DNA of 56,901 nucleotides from Lysobacterales bacterium (lineage in GTDB: Bacteria; Pseudomonadota; Gammaproteobacteria; Xanthomonadales; SZUA-5). The position numbers and the translations under genes are program-made. The stretch covers positions 1 through 56,901 of the forward strand of contig JABAQR010000056.1 in NCBI GenBank assembly GCA_019187485.1, in the 5' to 3' direction. This document shows, piece by piece, positions 8,789 through 18,173 of this stretch (its first letter is position 1; each line of letters begins with the position of its first letter). A model generated the notes under the pieces. The model did no database searches and had not been told where the DNA came from. It was given only the letters and a program-made list of their open reading frames with translations.

Positions 8789-9094
8789 ATGGCCACATAC
8801 ATCACCGAAGACTGCATCAATTGCGGCGCCTGCGAACCCGAGTGCCCGTACGAAGCGATCACGGAAGGGCCGACGATCTACGTCATTGATGCCAGTCTGT
8901 GCACGGAATGCGTGGGCAGCTTCGACCACGAGGCGTGCCAGGCCGTCTGCCCCGTTGAGTGCTGCCTCCCGGATCCTGGCAACATGGAGTCCGAATCCGT
9001 CTTGATCGCGCGAGCTCTCAACCTGAGACCGGATGATGAGGAGCTGAAACAGAAGGTCGAGGCGAACGACTTTCCTTCACGCTTCAGGAGGTAA
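8789..9094 (+). CDS. YfhL-family 2x[4Fe-4S] ferredoxin
   Basis: A 101-residue ferredoxin carrying two clusters. Cys9, 12, 15 and 19 (CINCGACEPEC) and Cys38, 41, 50 and 54 with the wide CTECVGSFDHEAC spacing are typical of the YfhL/Allochromatium-type ferredoxins. These serve as low-potential electron carriers in the cytosol; the partner enzyme is unknown. The ATG at 8789 directly precedes the conserved ATYITEDC start and has a GGAG-like site about 10 nt upstream. It is monocistronic, and a small gene converges on it from the right. Confidence 0.92.
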   Translation: MATYITEDCINCGACEPECPYEAITEGPTIYVIDASLCTECVGSFDHEACQAVCPVECCLPDPGNMESESVLIARALNLRPDDEELKQKVEANDFPSRFRR

Positions 9095-9180
9095 CGAAAG
9101 CAAGCCCGGAGTCCCGCCCGCGCTGGGGCGGCATTGACACGCACTTCGCGGCGACCCGCTTCGGGTTCGTTCTGGGCAAA

Positions 9181-9429
9181 TCAGGAAAGGACGGCCAGCG
9201 CGCGATGGTGGGCGGCGTAGACTTGGGCTTGGGTCCGCAGTTGCTGCTTGAGGGTGGCATCCTGCCAACGCCCAGCCTTGCGCAGAGCGCCAATGCGCTG
9301 GATTTCGCGTTTGCTCTCGGCAAGCGCAAGCCGGTGCGTGCGGCGCCGCTCATCCGCGCTGGTGGATGCCGACAGCGACGGCGGCATCAGCGCAAGTCCG
9401 GCGGAAGCGAGAACCTGGCGTCGTTGCAT
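9181..9429 (-). CDS. small exported protein, unknown function
   Basis: An 82-residue open frame whose first 24 residues (MQRRQVLASAGLALMPPS) look like a signal peptide, with a twin-Arg start reminiscent of Tat substrates but lacking a full SRRxFLK box. The mature part is short, charged and predicted helical (LALAESKREIQRIGALRKAG). A GAGGG ribosome site 5 nt before the ATG supports expression. No family is recognised. It could still be a remnant of a longer gene, as the region is accessory. Confidence 0.45.
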   Translation of the reverse strand: MQRRQVLASAGLALMPPSLSASTSADERRRTHRLALAESKREIQRIGALRKAGRWQDATLKQQLRTQAQVYAAHHRALAVLS

Positions 9430-9790
9430 GTCGGCCCTCAGGGGCGGTCTGGTCGGCCAAGCCTACGCGGAAGAGAAGGAATTCCAAAGTGACTGTTCTT
9501 GCGGAATGCGATGCAGTCGTGCGCCAGACGGATGCAGTTGCCGGTGGCGCCAGCCGCAGACCGGCGAAACCGGCTCGTGCCCGGCCCGCCTGGTCACCGG
9601 CGCTGAGTTGCTGAGACGCCATCGGCAAGCCCAGAGTCCGCAGCCGGAGTGCCAGTTCCGCCGATGTGGACCAGGGACGACGGTGTTCTCGCGCTCGTCC
9701 GATGGATTGCCGACGGCGTCCTTGGCGGGTTCGGACCCGCGATTCCGTATCCCAAGGTACAGGCCCGCATTGGGCCCTTGGGAGACCACC
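9430..9790. other. 361-bp non-coding stretch
   Basis: No convincing gene is seen; open frames on both strands have no family similarity. It holds a small GAAA-capped hairpin (ACCGGCGAAACCGGCT around 9562) and, at its right end, the GGGAG ribosome site for the exported-protein gene at 9791. It probably contains divergent promoters for the genes on either side. Confidence 0.4.
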
Positions 9791-10093
9791 ATGCCACGAC
9801 CTCACCCACCCGGGTGCTCCACCCACCGCCAGGGCAAGACCCTGCGCCGCTGGCTATGGCCATGCGCGCTTGCCGCCGCCGGCGGCGTCGCCGCCGGCTC
9901 GCTGGAAATCAGCGAGTTCACCGTCGACGGCGGCGGCGACTACAGCGACGGTAGCCGTTTCGCCGTTGAAGGCAGCATCGGCCAAACCGACACCGCCACC
10001 CTGCAGGGTTCGCGCTTTGCCATCGACGGTGGCTTTTGGCGACCCGCTGCGGCCGCCACCGACGCCATTTTCCAAGACAGCTTCGAGGACTGA
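9791..10093 (+). CDS. small exported protein with C-terminal IFQDSFED tail
   Basis: A 100-residue protein. After a basic, proline-containing N-terminus, a hydrophobic segment (WLWPCALAAAGGVAAG) acts as a signal peptide ending near residue 38. The mature part contains SLEISEFTVDGGGDYSDGSR and the IDGGFW block, a beta-rich pattern I recall from many small exported proteins in Planctomycetes and Xanthomonadales (GGSYTLSGGFW type). It ends in IFQDSFED, the tail shared with three other exported proteins here. ATG 9791 has GGGAG 6 nt upstream. Its stop is 3 bp from the next gene, so the two are probably one operon. Confidence 0.7.
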   Translation: MPRPHPPGCSTHRQGKTLRRWLWPCALAAAGGVAAGSLEISEFTVDGGGDYSDGSRFAVEGSIGQTDTATLQGSRFAIDGGFWRPAAAATDAIFQDSFED

Positions 10094-10096
10094 CCC

Positions 10097-11116
10097 ATGA
10101 AACCGCATGCCATCGCCAGCGCGTTACTGATCATGTTCGCCGCCAACGCTACCGCGGCGCCGACCGATGTCGTCTCCACCGCGTTCACCTACCAGGGCCG
10201 GCTGCGCGACGCCGGGCAATCCGCCAATGGCCTGTTCGACTTCCGCTTCCAGCTATACGACAGCGCGGGCGCGGGCGCCTCGTTCTTTCCGGCCGTCGTG
10301 CTGGAGGACGTGCCAGTGCAAGATGGTGTGTTCAGCGTGCAACTCGACTTCGGTGCCAGCGCCTTCAACGGCATGGAACGCTGGCTCGGCATCGGCGTGC
10401 GCGACGGCGCCAGCACGGGCGCCTACGACACCATGGGTACGCGCCAGGAACTGACCGTGACGCCCTATGCCCTGTACGCGCTCAGCGGCAATCCGGGTCC
10501 GCAGGGCCCGGCTGGCCCGGCTGGCCCGGCTGGCCCGGCTGGCCCGGCTGGTCCGGCTGGTCCGACAGGTCCGACTGGACCGACGGGAGCTACCGGCGCG
10601 GTAGGGCCGCAAGGCCCTCAGGGCGCCACTGGCCCGAGCGGCCCGCAAGGCGCGGCAGGCTCAGTGGGACCAACCGGACCGCAAGGTCCGACTGGCATCG
10701 TCAACATCGCGACGATCGCTGGTCCGATCGACACAATCACCGCTGGCGGCAGCAATGCGCCATGGGTATGGGCAGGTGGATACACATCTCTTACGGTACA
10801 AGCCGGGCAGCGGATCACCGGCTCAGCGGTGGGCGTCGTCGGCCACTTTTCAGACTCCACGCTGGTAGTCAGGTTTGCGCTGTGCGTAAGCGAGAATGTC
10901 GATGGCGCGCCGCTGGCGTCGTTCTTCGTCGAAGGCAATGCCCCGGCAACCACGGTGCTGAAAAACCCCGAGAGAACCGTCCTGCCCGCGGCCGCCAGCA
11001 TGGTGGCGGCCAGTTCCGGTACTTTCCGGTTCGGCTTCTGTATCGAGAACTTGTCGAACAGCACCGACTTGGCGCTCAACGACAACGTCAACGGCTGGTT
11101 CATGGTCAGCAACTGA
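10097..11116 (+). CDS. exported collagen-like (Gly-X-Y) protein
   Basis: A 339-residue protein with three parts. Residues 1-21 are a signal peptide (ending NATAA). Residues 28-130 form a beta-rich domain ([20 protein letters not shown]) common in exported proteins of environmental bacteria. Residues about 137-204 are uninterrupted Gly-X-Y triplets rich in GPA, GPT and GPQ, able to form a collagen triple helix. The last 135 residues are a C-terminal domain with two Cys ([16 protein letters not shown]) that may trimerise or bind a surface. It probably forms a trimeric stalk on or outside the cell. It lacks the F-x-[DN]-G-F-E tail. ATG 10097 follows the previous stop by 3 bp. Confidence 0.85.
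   Translation: MKPHAIASALLIMFAANATAAPTDVVSTAFTYQGRLRDAGQSANGLFDFRFQLYDSAGAGASFFPAVVLEDVPVQDGVFSVQLDFGASAFNGMERWLGIGVRDGASTGAYDTMGTRQELTVTPYALYALSGNPGPQGPAGPAGPAGPAGPAGPAGPTGPTGPTGATGAVGPQGPQGATGPSGPQGAAGSVGPTGPQGPTGIVNIATIAGPIDTITAGGSNAPWVWAGGYTSLTVQAGQRITGSAVGVVGHFSDSTLVVRFALCVSENVDGAPLASFFVEGNAPATTVLKNPERTVLPAAASMVAASSGTFRFGFCIENLSNSTDLALNDNVNGWFMVSN
10505..10567 (+). repeat. 9-bp tandem repeat inside the collagen-like gene
   Basis: Five perfect copies of GGCCCGGCT (10505-10549), then GGTCCGGCT and GGTCCGACA. Each unit encodes Gly-Pro-Ala out of register. Identical adjacent units allow slippage in steps of three residues without frameshift, which would change stalk length. Confidence 0.9.
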
Positions 11117-11122
11117 GCCGAG

Positions 11123-11334
11123 CTATTCCGCGAAGCGCAGGGTGGCGACGGCGCCGCGGGTTTCGCCGGGGGCCAGCGACACGTGCCAGCCGTACAGGTC
11201 GCACAGGCGCTTGACGATGGCGAGTCCGAGGCCGGCGCCCTTGCCACCAGCGCCGTCGCCGCGCACGCCGCGCTGGAACAGGCGCTCGGCGTCCTTGGCG
11301 TCGATGCCCGGGCCTTCGTCATGGAGACGGGCGA
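11123..11334 (-). pseudogene. C-terminal fragment of a sensor histidine kinase
   Basis: About 70 codons ending at the stop 11123-11125 encode the end of a HATPase_c domain: the N/G1 region HDEGPGI, then [20 protein letters not shown] (G2 box) and the terminal beta strand [10 protein letters not shown]. The dimerisation/phosphoacceptor domain, the membrane part and the N-box are absent. Upstream (higher coordinates) the frame runs into unrelated sequence at about 11335, where the IS91-like remnant begins. It is a decayed gene, left behind by deletion or insertion. Confidence 0.75.
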
Positions 11335-11344
11335 GCAGCCGCAC

Positions 11345-11579
11345 CCACGCGCGGGCACCTGCAGTCCGCACAGTGCGCCCGTGCGAAGTCGTGCGCGAGG
11401 ATGCCGCACTCCAGATACGCGCTCCGTACCTGCTCGACATGGGCCGGCATCGACTCGGCGTCCACCTCGTCGTGACGCGCGATCCAAGTCGCCAGCCATG
11501 TCTGCACCGTCCGCCAGGCCAGCGTGTGCTCCGACCGGCGGCGGCGGTCGCAAGCCAGGTCCCCCTTTCCCTCGGACAA
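11345..11579 (-). pseudogene. N-terminal remnant of an IS91-family-like transposase
   Basis: The minus-strand frame from 11579 encodes [18 protein letters not shown], then [19 protein letters not shown] and [10 protein letters not shown]. This matches the N-terminal part, with the zinc-binding Cys pair, of IS91/IS1294-like rolling-circle transposases (typically ..[20 protein letters not shown]). Similarity stops right after the CADC pair, and the frame then passes into the kinase remnant. The catalytic HUH and Tyr regions are gone. I infer a deletion that joined the two remnants. Confidence 0.65.
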
Positions 11580-11650
11580 TGCGCAAGTCGCCCGCTCCGG
11601 CCACCCTGCCCTACAATGCGCGCCCTTTTCCGCTGTCCAGAGTCCGCGCC

Positions 11651-12994
11651 ATGGCCGGCAAGCTGTTCATCAAGACCCACGGTTGCCAGATGAACGAGTA
11701 CGACTCGTCGAAGATGGCCGACGTGCTCGCCGCCGCCGAGGGGCTGACGCTTACGGACGACGAGAGCGAGGCGGACGTGATCCTCGTCAACACCTGCGCG
11801 ATCCGCGAGAAGGCGCAGGAGAAGGTGTTCAGCCAGCTCGGCCAATGGAAGCAGTTGAAGAAGGCGAAGCCGGCGCTGGTGATCGGCGTCGGCGGCTGCG
11901 TCGCGAGCCAGGAGGGCGAGGCGATCGTCAAGCGCGCGCCCTTCGTCGACCTGGTGTTCGGCCCGCAGACGCTGCATCGCCTGCCCGAGATGGTGCAGAA
12001 GCTGCGCGCCGAGCGCCGCCCGCAGGTCGACATCTCCTTCCCTGAGATCGAGAAGTTCGATGCGCTGCCGGAGCCGCGCGCGGAAGGCCCGACCGCCTTC
12101 GTCTCGATCATGGAAGGCTGCAGCAAGTACTGTTCCTTCTGCGTGGTGCCGTACACCCGCGGCGAGGAAGTCTCGCGGCCCTTCGACGACGTCATCGCGG
12201 AAGTCGCGAGCCTCGCCGTGCAGGGCGTGCGCGAGGTCAACCTGCTCGGCCAGAACGTCAATGCCTGGCGCGGCGCGATGTACGACGGCGGGGTCTGCGA
12301 CCTCGGCCTGCTGATCCAGTACATCGCGCAGATCGACGGCATCGGCCGGATCCGCTTCACCACCTCGCACCCGGTCGAGTTCAACGACAGCCTGGTCGCC
12401 GCCTACGCGCAGTGCGACAAGCTCGCGAACTACCTGCACCTGCCGGTGCAAGCAGGCTCCGACCGCATCCTCGCGGCGATGAAGCGCGGCCACACGGCGA
12501 TCGAGTACAAGCAGAAGATCCGCAAGCTGCGCGCGGTGCGCCCGGACATCAGCATCAGCACCGACATCATCGTCGGCTTCCCGGGCGAGACCGACGCCGA
12601 CTTCGAGGCGACGATGAAGCTGGTCGAGGACATCGGCTTCGACCAGAGCTTCTCCTTCGTCTACAGCCGCCGCCCCGGCACGCCAGCGTCCAACCTGCCC
12701 GACGACACCCCCGAGCAGGTCAAGAAGGAACGCCTGTACCGCCTGCAGGCCAGGATCAACGACAACGCGCGCAGGATCAGCGAGTCGATGGTCGGCAGCA
12801 CCCAGCGCGTGCTGGTCGAGGGACTGAGCAAGAAGAGCGCCGCCGAACTCACCGGCCGCACCGAGAACATGCGCTTCGTGAACTTCCCCGCGCCGCCACG
12901 CCTGATCGGCCAGTTCGTCGACGTCGAGATCACCGCCGCGATGGCGAACAGCTTGCGCGGGCGGGTGGTGGATGGGCTGGCTGCCCACTCTTGA
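11651..12994 (+). CDS. miaB: tRNA-2-methylthio-N6-dimethylallyladenosine synthase
   Basis: MiaB is a radical-SAM methylthiotransferase that converts i6A37 to ms2i6A37 in tRNAs reading UNN codons. The 447-residue product has the UPF0004 domain with auxiliary-cluster Cys12, Cys49 and Cys83, the radical SAM motif CSKYCSFC (Cys157, 161, 164), and a C-terminal TRAM domain (about 380-442, [11 protein letters not shown]). ATG 11651 fits the conserved [13 protein letters not shown] start. In many gammaproteobacteria miaB heads the phoH-ybeY operon, as here, but a 200-bp gap with repeat element B separates them. Confidence 0.97.
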   Translation: MAGKLFIKTHGCQMNEYDSSKMADVLAAAEGLTLTDDESEADVILVNTCAIREKAQEKVFSQLGQWKQLKKAKPALVIGVGGCVASQEGEAIVKRAPFVDLVFGPQTLHRLPEMVQKLRAERRPQVDISFPEIEKFDALPEPRAEGPTAFVSIMEGCSKYCSFCVVPYTRGEEVSRPFDDVIAEVASLAVQGVREVNLLGQNVNAWRGAMYDGGVCDLGLLIQYIAQIDGIGRIRFTTSHPVEFNDSLVAAYAQCDKLANYLHLPVQAGSDRILAAMKRGHTAIEYKQKIRKLRAVRPDISISTDIIVGFPGETDADFEATMKLVEDIGFDQSFSFVYSRRPGTPASNLPDDTPEQVKKERLYRLQARINDNARRISESMVGSTQRVLVEGLSKKSAAELTGRTENMRFVNFPAPPRLIGQFVDVEITAAMANSLRGRVVDGLAAHS

Positions 12995-12997
12995 ATT

Positions 12998-13164
12998 GGG
13001 GACGCAAAGGACGCAAAGGGGCGCAAAGGACGCAAATTAGAGCGAAGAGCGTTCGATTCAGGTCGGTCCTCGCCCGCTCCCTGCTTCATTCCTTCTGGCT
13101 CTGCTTGCTTCAGCTTCCTTTGCGTCCTTTGCGCCCCTTTGCGTCCTTTGCGCCCTTTGCGTCC
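12998..13164. repeat. composite intergenic repeat element B (GCAAAGGAC arms)
   Basis: Directly after the miaB stop. The left arm (12998-13037) is a 9-bp array of GGACGCAAA/GGGGCGCAAA units; the right arm (13119-13164) is the reverse-complement array TTTGCGTCC/TTTGCGCCC, five units. The arms could pair over about 40 bp around an 80-bp core. The core contains GATTCAGG-TCG-GTCCTCG (13055-13072), matching the word pair in element A. Confidence 0.9.
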
Positions 13165-13195
13165 ACCATCGCAGCCCCAACGAAACCGGAAGCCC

Positions 13196-14179
13196 ATGCC
13201 CCGACCCAAGCCCACCGCCCTCGACACCGTCACGCTGACCCTGGAGCCGGAGGACAACGAGCGGCTGGCGAATCTGTGCGGGCCTTTCGACGGGCACCTG
13301 CGTGAGGTGGAACTGCGCGTGGGCGTGGAGATCGCCAACCGTGGCAATTTGTTCAAGCTCAGCGGCGCGCCGGAGGCGGTGCGCGCGGCGGAGCGCTTGC
13401 TGCGCAAGCTGTATGCAGCGACCGGGGAAGAAACCCTGACCGCCGCCAGCGTGCACCTGGCAATCAAGGATCTCGGCGCCGACGAGTACACCGAAGAGAG
13501 CGCCGAAGGCGCGCAGGAGGTGGTGATCCGCACCAAGCGCGGGGTGGTCAAGGGCCGCGGCGGCAACCAGGTGCGCTACCTGCACGCGGTGGCGACGCAC
13601 GACATCAACTTCGGCATCGGCCCGGCCGGCACCGGCAAGACCTACCTGGCGGTCGCGAGCGCGGTCGAGGCACTGGACCGCAACCGCGTGCAGCGACTGC
13701 TGCTGGTGCGCCCGGCGGTCGAGGCCGGCGAGAAGCTCGGCTTCCTGCCGGGCGACCTGACCCAGAAGGTCGATCCCTACCTGCGCCCGCTGTACGACGC
13801 GCTCTACGAGATGATGGGCGTCGAGAAAGTCACGCGCCTGCTCGAGCGCAACGTCATCGAGATCGCGCCGCTGGCCTTCATGCGCGGACGCACGCTGAAC
13901 GATGCCTTCGTGATCCTCGACGAGGCGCAGAACACCACGATCGAGCAGATGAAGATGTTCCTGACGCGCATCGGCTTCGGCTCGACCGCGGTGATCACCG
14001 GCGACGTCACCCAGATCGATCTGCCGCGCAAGGACCAGTCCGGACTGCGCCACGCGATCGAGGTGCTGAACGGCGTCGACGGCATCAGTTTTACCTTTTT
14101 CCAGAGCGGCGACGTGGTCCGCCATCCGCTGGTCGCGCGTATCGTGCAGGCCTACGAACGCTTCGAGAAGCGCGGATGA
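13196..14179 (+). CDS. ybeZ: PhoH-like ATPase (YbeZ)
   Basis: A 327-residue PhoH-family P-loop NTPase linked to ribosome quality control and RNA metabolism with YbeY. A KH-like N-terminal segment (about 14-80) precedes the PhoH core, with Walker A GPAGTGKT at 142-149 and Walker [11 protein letters not shown], followed by the [11 protein letters not shown] motif. I place the start at ATG 13196; the frame is open upstream but that part is translated repeat arm. The gene overlaps ybeY by 4 bp (ATGA). Confidence 0.95.
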   Translation: MPRPKPTALDTVTLTLEPEDNERLANLCGPFDGHLREVELRVGVEIANRGNLFKLSGAPEAVRAAERLLRKLYAATGEETLTAASVHLAIKDLGADEYTEESAEGAQEVVIRTKRGVVKGRGGNQVRYLHAVATHDINFGIGPAGTGKTYLAVASAVEALDRNRVQRLLLVRPAVEAGEKLGFLPGDLTQKVDPYLRPLYDALYEMMGVEKVTRLLERNVIEIAPLAFMRGRTLNDAFVILDEAQNTTIEQMKMFLTRIGFGSTAVITGDVTQIDLPRKDQSGLRHAIEVLNGVDGISFTFFQSGDVVRHPLVARIVQAYERFEKRG

Positions 14180-14646
14180 CCCTGCAACTGGAGCTTGCGC
14201 TGGGCTACGCGGCGCCGCGTCGCGGCGTGCCAGCGCGCGCGAGCTTCCAGCGCTGGGCCGAGGCGGCGCTGCGCGGTGCCCGCCGGCGCGGCCGGTTTGC
14301 GCTGTCGCTGCGGGTGGTCGATGCCGACGAAGGCCACCGGCTCAATCGCGACTACCGCGGACGCGACTACCCGACCAATGTGCTGTCTTTTCCCGCGGAT
14401 GCGCGCATGGATGGCGCGCGCCTGCTGGGGGACCTCGCGTTGTGTGCGCCGGTGGTTGCCCGCGAGGCGGTCGAACAGGGCAAGTCGGCGACCGCACATT
14501 GGGCACATCTGACGGTGCACGGGGTGCTGCACCTGCTCGGCCATGACCACGAGGATGCTGCGCGGGCCAGCACGATGGAGGCGCTGGAAGTGCGCATCCT
14601 GGCCGGCCTGGGTTTGTGCAATCCCTACGAGGACAACGCGAAATGA
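14176..14646 (+). CDS. ybeY: endoribonuclease YbeY (16S rRNA 3' maturation)
   Basis: A 156-residue zinc metallo-RNase needed for 16S rRNA 3'-end processing and 70S quality control. The zinc motif [11 protein letters not shown] (His115, His119, His125) and the YPTNVLSFP segment are diagnostic. ATG 14176 overlaps the phoH-like stop, and its own stop overlaps the next gene's start (both ATGA), so three genes are translationally coupled. Confidence 0.95.
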   Translation: MTLQLELALGYAAPRRGVPARASFQRWAEAALRGARRRGRFALSLRVVDADEGHRLNRDYRGRDYPTNVLSFPADARMDGARLLGDLALCAPVVAREAVEQGKSATAHWAHLTVHGVLHLLGHDHEDAARASTMEALEVRILAGLGLCNPYEDNAK

Positions 14647-15815
14647 CCGACGTGGAAACGATCCGGCAATTGCTCGCCGACGCGCGGCGGCTGCTGTCCG
14701 GCACCTGGGAGCCCGAGCAGGCCGAGACGATCTGCGAACACGCCGAGGACTACGCCGAGACCTTGGGCGACCCGCGCCACGGCTCGCTGGCCGAGGCCCT
14801 GCTCGGCTTCGCGGCCTACCTGTCGGCCTTCACCGAGTCCAGCGTCGGACCGGTCGACGCCAAGCGGGTACAACTGGAGGCGCTGCTGGAGGCAGTCGGC
14901 GAACAGTTGCAGCGGCTGGAGACCTCGACCGCGCTGGAACTCGACGCGCCCGCGCCGGAGCCCGAGCCAGTCGTGGCCACGGTTGCCGATGCCAGCGACG
15001 CGCCGGCGTCGCCGGCACTGCCGGACACCATCGTGTTCATCGATCCCAGCGGCCGCGACGCCGGCGCACTCGGACTGGAACTGGAGGAGTTCGGCTACCA
15101 GGTGCAGCCGCTGCTGCGCCTGGACCGGCAGACCGCGCACTGGCTGAACCAGCCGCAGGTCAAAGGCCTGATCCTGCCGATCGCCGGCCTCGACATCTGG
15201 GAAAAACTGGTGCAGATCGACCCTTCGCTGGATCAGGCGCGCCGCCGCATCGGGTTGTTCGTGGTCACACGCAGCGACGATCCACGCCTGCGCCTGCGCG
15301 CCAGCCAGTCCGGCTGCGACGGCTACTTCGTGCTGCCCGGCGCCACCGACGCGCTCGCGCGCGAGATCGTCGAAGTGCTGCGCGACCGCCTCGATCCCTA
15401 TCGCGCGCTGGTCATCGACGACGACTACTCGATGACGATGGTGGTCGAATCGGTACTCAAACGCTCCGGCATGGACACCCGCGTGGTCACCGATCCGACC
15501 GCGGCGCTCACGGTGCTCGACGACTTCCTGCCGGACGTGATCCTGCTGGACTTGCACATGCCCGGCCTCAACGGCCTGGAATTGCTGAGCCTGTTCCGCG
15601 CGCATCCGAAGACGGCATTCACGCCGGTGGTGCTGATCTCCGGTGACGAGGACCAGGAACGCCGCTTCCAGACCCTGACCGCAGGCGGCGACGACTACCT
15701 GCTGAAGCCGCTGCGTCCCAAGCACCTGGTTGCCGCCGTCACCGGCCGCGCCCAGCGCTCGCGCTGGCTGCGCCGCGCGCTGCGCCATTCGACGACACCG
15801 ATCCCGCTGCCTTGA
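14643..15815 (+). CDS. response regulator with N-terminal helical domain and two receiver-like domains
   Basis: A 390-residue protein. Residues 1-100 are helical (possibly Hpt-like, but no clear phospho-His motif is seen). Residues about 125-245 resemble a degenerate receiver domain ([14 protein letters not shown] start) that lacks a clear phospho-acceptor. Residues about 253-375 are a complete receiver: acidic DDD near 258-260, phospho-acceptor Asp303 in LLDLHMPG, the Thr/Ser position in VVLISGD, and Lys in LLKPLRP. There is no DNA-binding or enzymatic output domain. It is coupled to ybeY in the place where relatives usually have corC/ybeX. Confidence 0.85.
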   Translation: MTDVETIRQLLADARRLLSGTWEPEQAETICEHAEDYAETLGDPRHGSLAEALLGFAAYLSAFTESSVGPVDAKRVQLEALLEAVGEQLQRLETSTALELDAPAPEPEPVVATVADASDAPASPALPDTIVFIDPSGRDAGALGLELEEFGYQVQPLLRLDRQTAHWLNQPQVKGLILPIAGLDIWEKLVQIDPSLDQARRRIGLFVVTRSDDPRLRLRASQSGCDGYFVLPGATDALAREIVEVLRDRLDPYRALVIDDDYSMTMVVESVLKRSGMDTRVVTDPTAALTVLDDFLPDVILLDLHMPGLNGLELLSLFRAHPKTAFTPVVLISGDEDQERRFQTLTAGGDDYLLKPLRPKHLVAAVTGRAQRSRWLRRALRHSTTPIPLP

Positions 15816-15821
15816 GCGACG

Positions 15822-15850
15822 GGTTGTCGGTTGTCAGTTGTTGGTTGTCG
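15822..15850. repeat. 7-bp tandem repeat (element C, single arm)
   Basis: GGTTGTC GGTTGTC AGTTGTT GGTTGTC, four heptamers just after the response-regulator stop. No inverted partner is visible nearby. The array overlaps the 3' end of the convergent DUF3025 gene and supplies its last codons. Confidence 0.8.
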
Positions 15851-16664
15851 GCAGCAAGAGCCAGGGCGCGTACTTCCTAGCGGCTGGGCGTGGGCGGAAA
15901 CATGGGGCGCTGGCGATGAACGCGGGATCGGCGTTGCGCGGATCCCAGTCGGGCACCGCCGCCAGCGGCAGCGTCGGCAGGTCCTTCGGATCGGCCGCAG
16001 CGCGGCCATCGAGCAACGCCTGCGCGACGCAGGCATCCAGCGCTGCGAGGCCGCCGGCATCGGGCCGCCACGCCGACGGCACCTGCACGCCGATGACCTT
16101 GCCGGCGAGCAGATCGTGCGGCCGGGTGCGGCGCAGCTCGAACAGTGCGTGACCGAGCACGCGCACGCAAGCGGCCGACCAGTCGCTGCGGCGCGCACCC
16201 AGCAGGCCCGCCCAGTCGTGCGCGTGCAGCGCCTCGAACAGGCTCGCATCATGGCTGGCCACGACCAGACCCGCCTCGTCGATGTGCGCGAGCGCCTGCT
16301 GGTGGCGCGAACGCCGCTTCGCGCCATGCGCGCGGATACCGGCGAGCTGGCCCTGGTGGATCGCCCACTTGGTGCGCGGCCAGCGCAGCCACATCAGCGC
16401 GCCGTAGAGATCGTGCAGCGAATCGCGACGCATCGCCACGAGGCCGCGCTCGCCGATGCGCTGCTCGTAGCTGAGGCCATCGGCGAGCAGCGCCGGGGTC
16501 TGCTCGGCGAAATGCAGGCAGGCGGGCAGCAACTGCGCTACGCGCGCGTCGAGCGTGGCGAGAACCGCATCCCAGGACTGGTCGAGCAGCGTTGCGTCAC
16601 CGCCCAACTGGTCGAAAGGCGGCTCAGGCGGCGAGGACGCCATGCAGGTCGTGCTCGTCGGCAT
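15834..16664 (-). CDS. DUF3025 family protein
   Basis: A 276-residue protein of the DUF3025 family, function unknown. Family features are [13 protein letters not shown], then the central [21 protein letters not shown] block and a segment [11 protein letters not shown]. No signal peptide or membrane helix is seen. The ATG at 16664 has AAGG 7 nt upstream and overlaps the rimO 3' end by 41 bp; ATG 16643 is an alternative. The final residues (LLPTTNN) are encoded by heptamer array C, so the natural C-terminus seems to have been replaced or extended by the repeat. Confidence 0.8.
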   Translation of the reverse strand: MPTSTTCMASSPPEPPFDQLGGDATLLDQSWDAVLATLDARVAQLLPACLHFAEQTPALLADGLSYEQRIGERGLVAMRRDSLHDLYGALMWLRWPRTKWAIHQGQLAGIRAHGAKRRSRHQQALAHIDEAGLVVASHDASLFEALHAHDWAGLLGARRSDWSAACVRVLGHALFELRRTRPHDLLAGKVIGVQVPSAWRPDAGGLAALDACVAQALLDGRAAADPKDLPTLPLAAVPDWDPRNADPAFIASAPCFRPRPAARKYAPWLLLPTTNN

Positions 16665-17985
16665 CGACGATCCTTACCTCGACGAAATCGCCGGGCTGGA
16701 GCACCGACGCATCGGCGCGTGTGATCGCCGCCTTGCGACCACGACCCTTGCGACCCAGCGCGATCGTGACCTTGCCGTCGATTTCGGGCGCGTCGGCGCT
16801 GCTGCGGCCGATGGCGACGCTCGCACCGACCTCGTCCAGCAGCACCCGCTGCACGCTGCCGACCTTGTGCTGCAGGCGCGCGGCGCTGATCGCGGCCTGT
16901 TTTTCCATGAAGCGTTGCAAACGCTGCTGGCGGACTTCCTCGGGCACCGGATCGGGCAAGGCATTCGCGGCCGCGCCGTCCACCGGCGAGTACGCGAAGG
17001 CGCCGACGCGATCGAGCTGCGCCTCGTCGAGGAAGTCCAGCAGTTCCTCGAATTCGCGTTCGGTCTCGCCGGGGAAGCCGACGATGAAGGTGCTGCGCAG
17101 CGTCAGTTCGGGGCAGATCGCGCGCCAGGCGCGGATGCGTTCGATGTTCTTCTCGCCGCTCGCCGGCCGCTTCATCCGCTTCAGGATGCGCGGGTTGCTG
17201 TGCTGGAAGGGGATGTCGAGGTACGGAAGGATCTTCCCCTCGGCCATCAGCGGCAGCACCTTGTCGACGTGCGGATAGGGGTAGACGTAGTGCATGCGCA
17301 CCCAGATGCCGAGCTCGCCGAGCGCCTGCGCGAGGTCCTGAAAACGCGTCTGCCGGAGCTGGCCGCGCCACTCGCGCGGCGCGTACTTGAGGTCGACGCC
17401 GTAGGCACTGGTGTCCTGCGAGATCACCAGCAATTCGCGCACGCCGGACTTGGCGAGCTTCTCGGCCTCGACCAGCACCTGGTCGATCGGCCGGCTGACG
17501 AGGTCGCCGCGCAGCGAGGGGATGATGCAGAAGCTGCAGCGGTGGTTGCAGCCCTCGGAGATCTTCAGGTACGCGTAGTGGCGCGGCGTCAGCTTCAGGC
17601 CGGCCGGCGGCACCAGGTCCATGAAAGGATCGTGCTGCGGCGGCTTCTGCGCGTGCACCGCATCCAGCACCGACTGGTAGTCCTGCGGACCGCTGATCGA
17701 CAACACCTGCGGGAACTTCTCGCGGATCAGTCCGGCGCGCGCACCGAGGCAGCCGGTCACGACCACCTTGCCGTTCTCGGCGAGCGCTTCGCCGATCGCC
17801 TCCAGCGATTCCTCGACCGCGGCGTCGATGAAGCCGCAGGTGTTGACGACCACGACATCGGCCGAATCATAAGTCGGCACGATCGCGTAGCCCTCGGCAC
17901 GCAACTGCGTCAGGATGCGCTCGGAATCGACCAGCGCCTTCGGGCAGCCGAGGCTGACGAAGCCGATCTTGGGAACGGTGGACAT
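16624..17985 (-). CDS. rimO: ribosomal protein S12 methylthiotransferase
   Basis: RimO methylthiolates Asp88 of ribosomal protein S12 using radical SAM chemistry. The 453-residue product has the MTTase domain (Cys14 in SLGCPK, Cys50, Cys79), the radical SAM motif CNHRCSFC (Cys146, 150, 153) and a C-terminal TRAM domain. ATG 17983-17985 precedes the conserved [24 protein letters not shown] box (complement of 18015-18020) sits 30 bp upstream, beside repeat element D. The gene is upstream of, and overlaps, the DUF3025 gene. Confidence 0.97.
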   Translation of the reverse strand: MSTVPKIGFVSLGCPKALVDSERILTQLRAEGYAIVPTYDSADVVVVNTCGFIDAAVEESLEAIGEALAENGKVVVTGCLGARAGLIREKFPQVLSISGPQDYQSVLDAVHAQKPPQHDPFMDLVPPAGLKLTPRHYAYLKISEGCNHRCSFCIIPSLRGDLVSRPIDQVLVEAEKLAKSGVRELLVISQDTSAYGVDLKYAPREWRGQLRQTRFQDLAQALGELGIWVRMHYVYPYPHVDKVLPLMAEGKILPYLDIPFQHSNPRILKRMKRPASGEKNIERIRAWRAICPELTLRSTFIVGFPGETEREFEELLDFLDEAQLDRVGAFAYSPVDGAAANALPDPVPEEVRQQRLQRFMEKQAAISAARLQHKVGSVQRVLLDEVGASVAIGRSSADAPEIDGKVTIALGRKGRGRKAAITRADASVLQPGDFVEVRIVDADEHDLHGVLAA

Positions 17986-18027
17986 GGCGGCGTGCAGCGG
18001 AAATCGGGGCGCGGAGTATAGAAGGCT

Positions 18028-18172
18028 GTGAGTAGTGAGTAGTGAGTAGTGAGTAGTGAGTGGCAAGAGCGATTCGAGGCACCTTTGCAGGATCGGCGAG
18101 TGATTCCTCTCTCAGTCACGACTCGCGGCAGACCGCTTCCGCCACTCACCACTCACCACTCACTACTCACCG
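18028..18172. repeat. composite intergenic repeat element D (GTAGTGA/CACTCAC arms)
   Basis: Between the rimO promoter region and the tsaB stop. The left arm (18028-18063) is five GAGTAGT-type heptamers; the right arm (18142-18172) is the inverted array of CACTCAC/TACTCAC. The core of about 78 bp contains GCTTCCGCCACTC at its right edge (18135-18147), identical to a word in element K. Confidence 0.88.
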
Positions 18173-18173
18173 A

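Noticed and set aside
9084..9353. Overlapping minus-strand frames near the ferredoxin end
   Set aside because: No family match or ribosome site; only the 9181-9429 frame has both a signal-peptide-like start and GAGGG.
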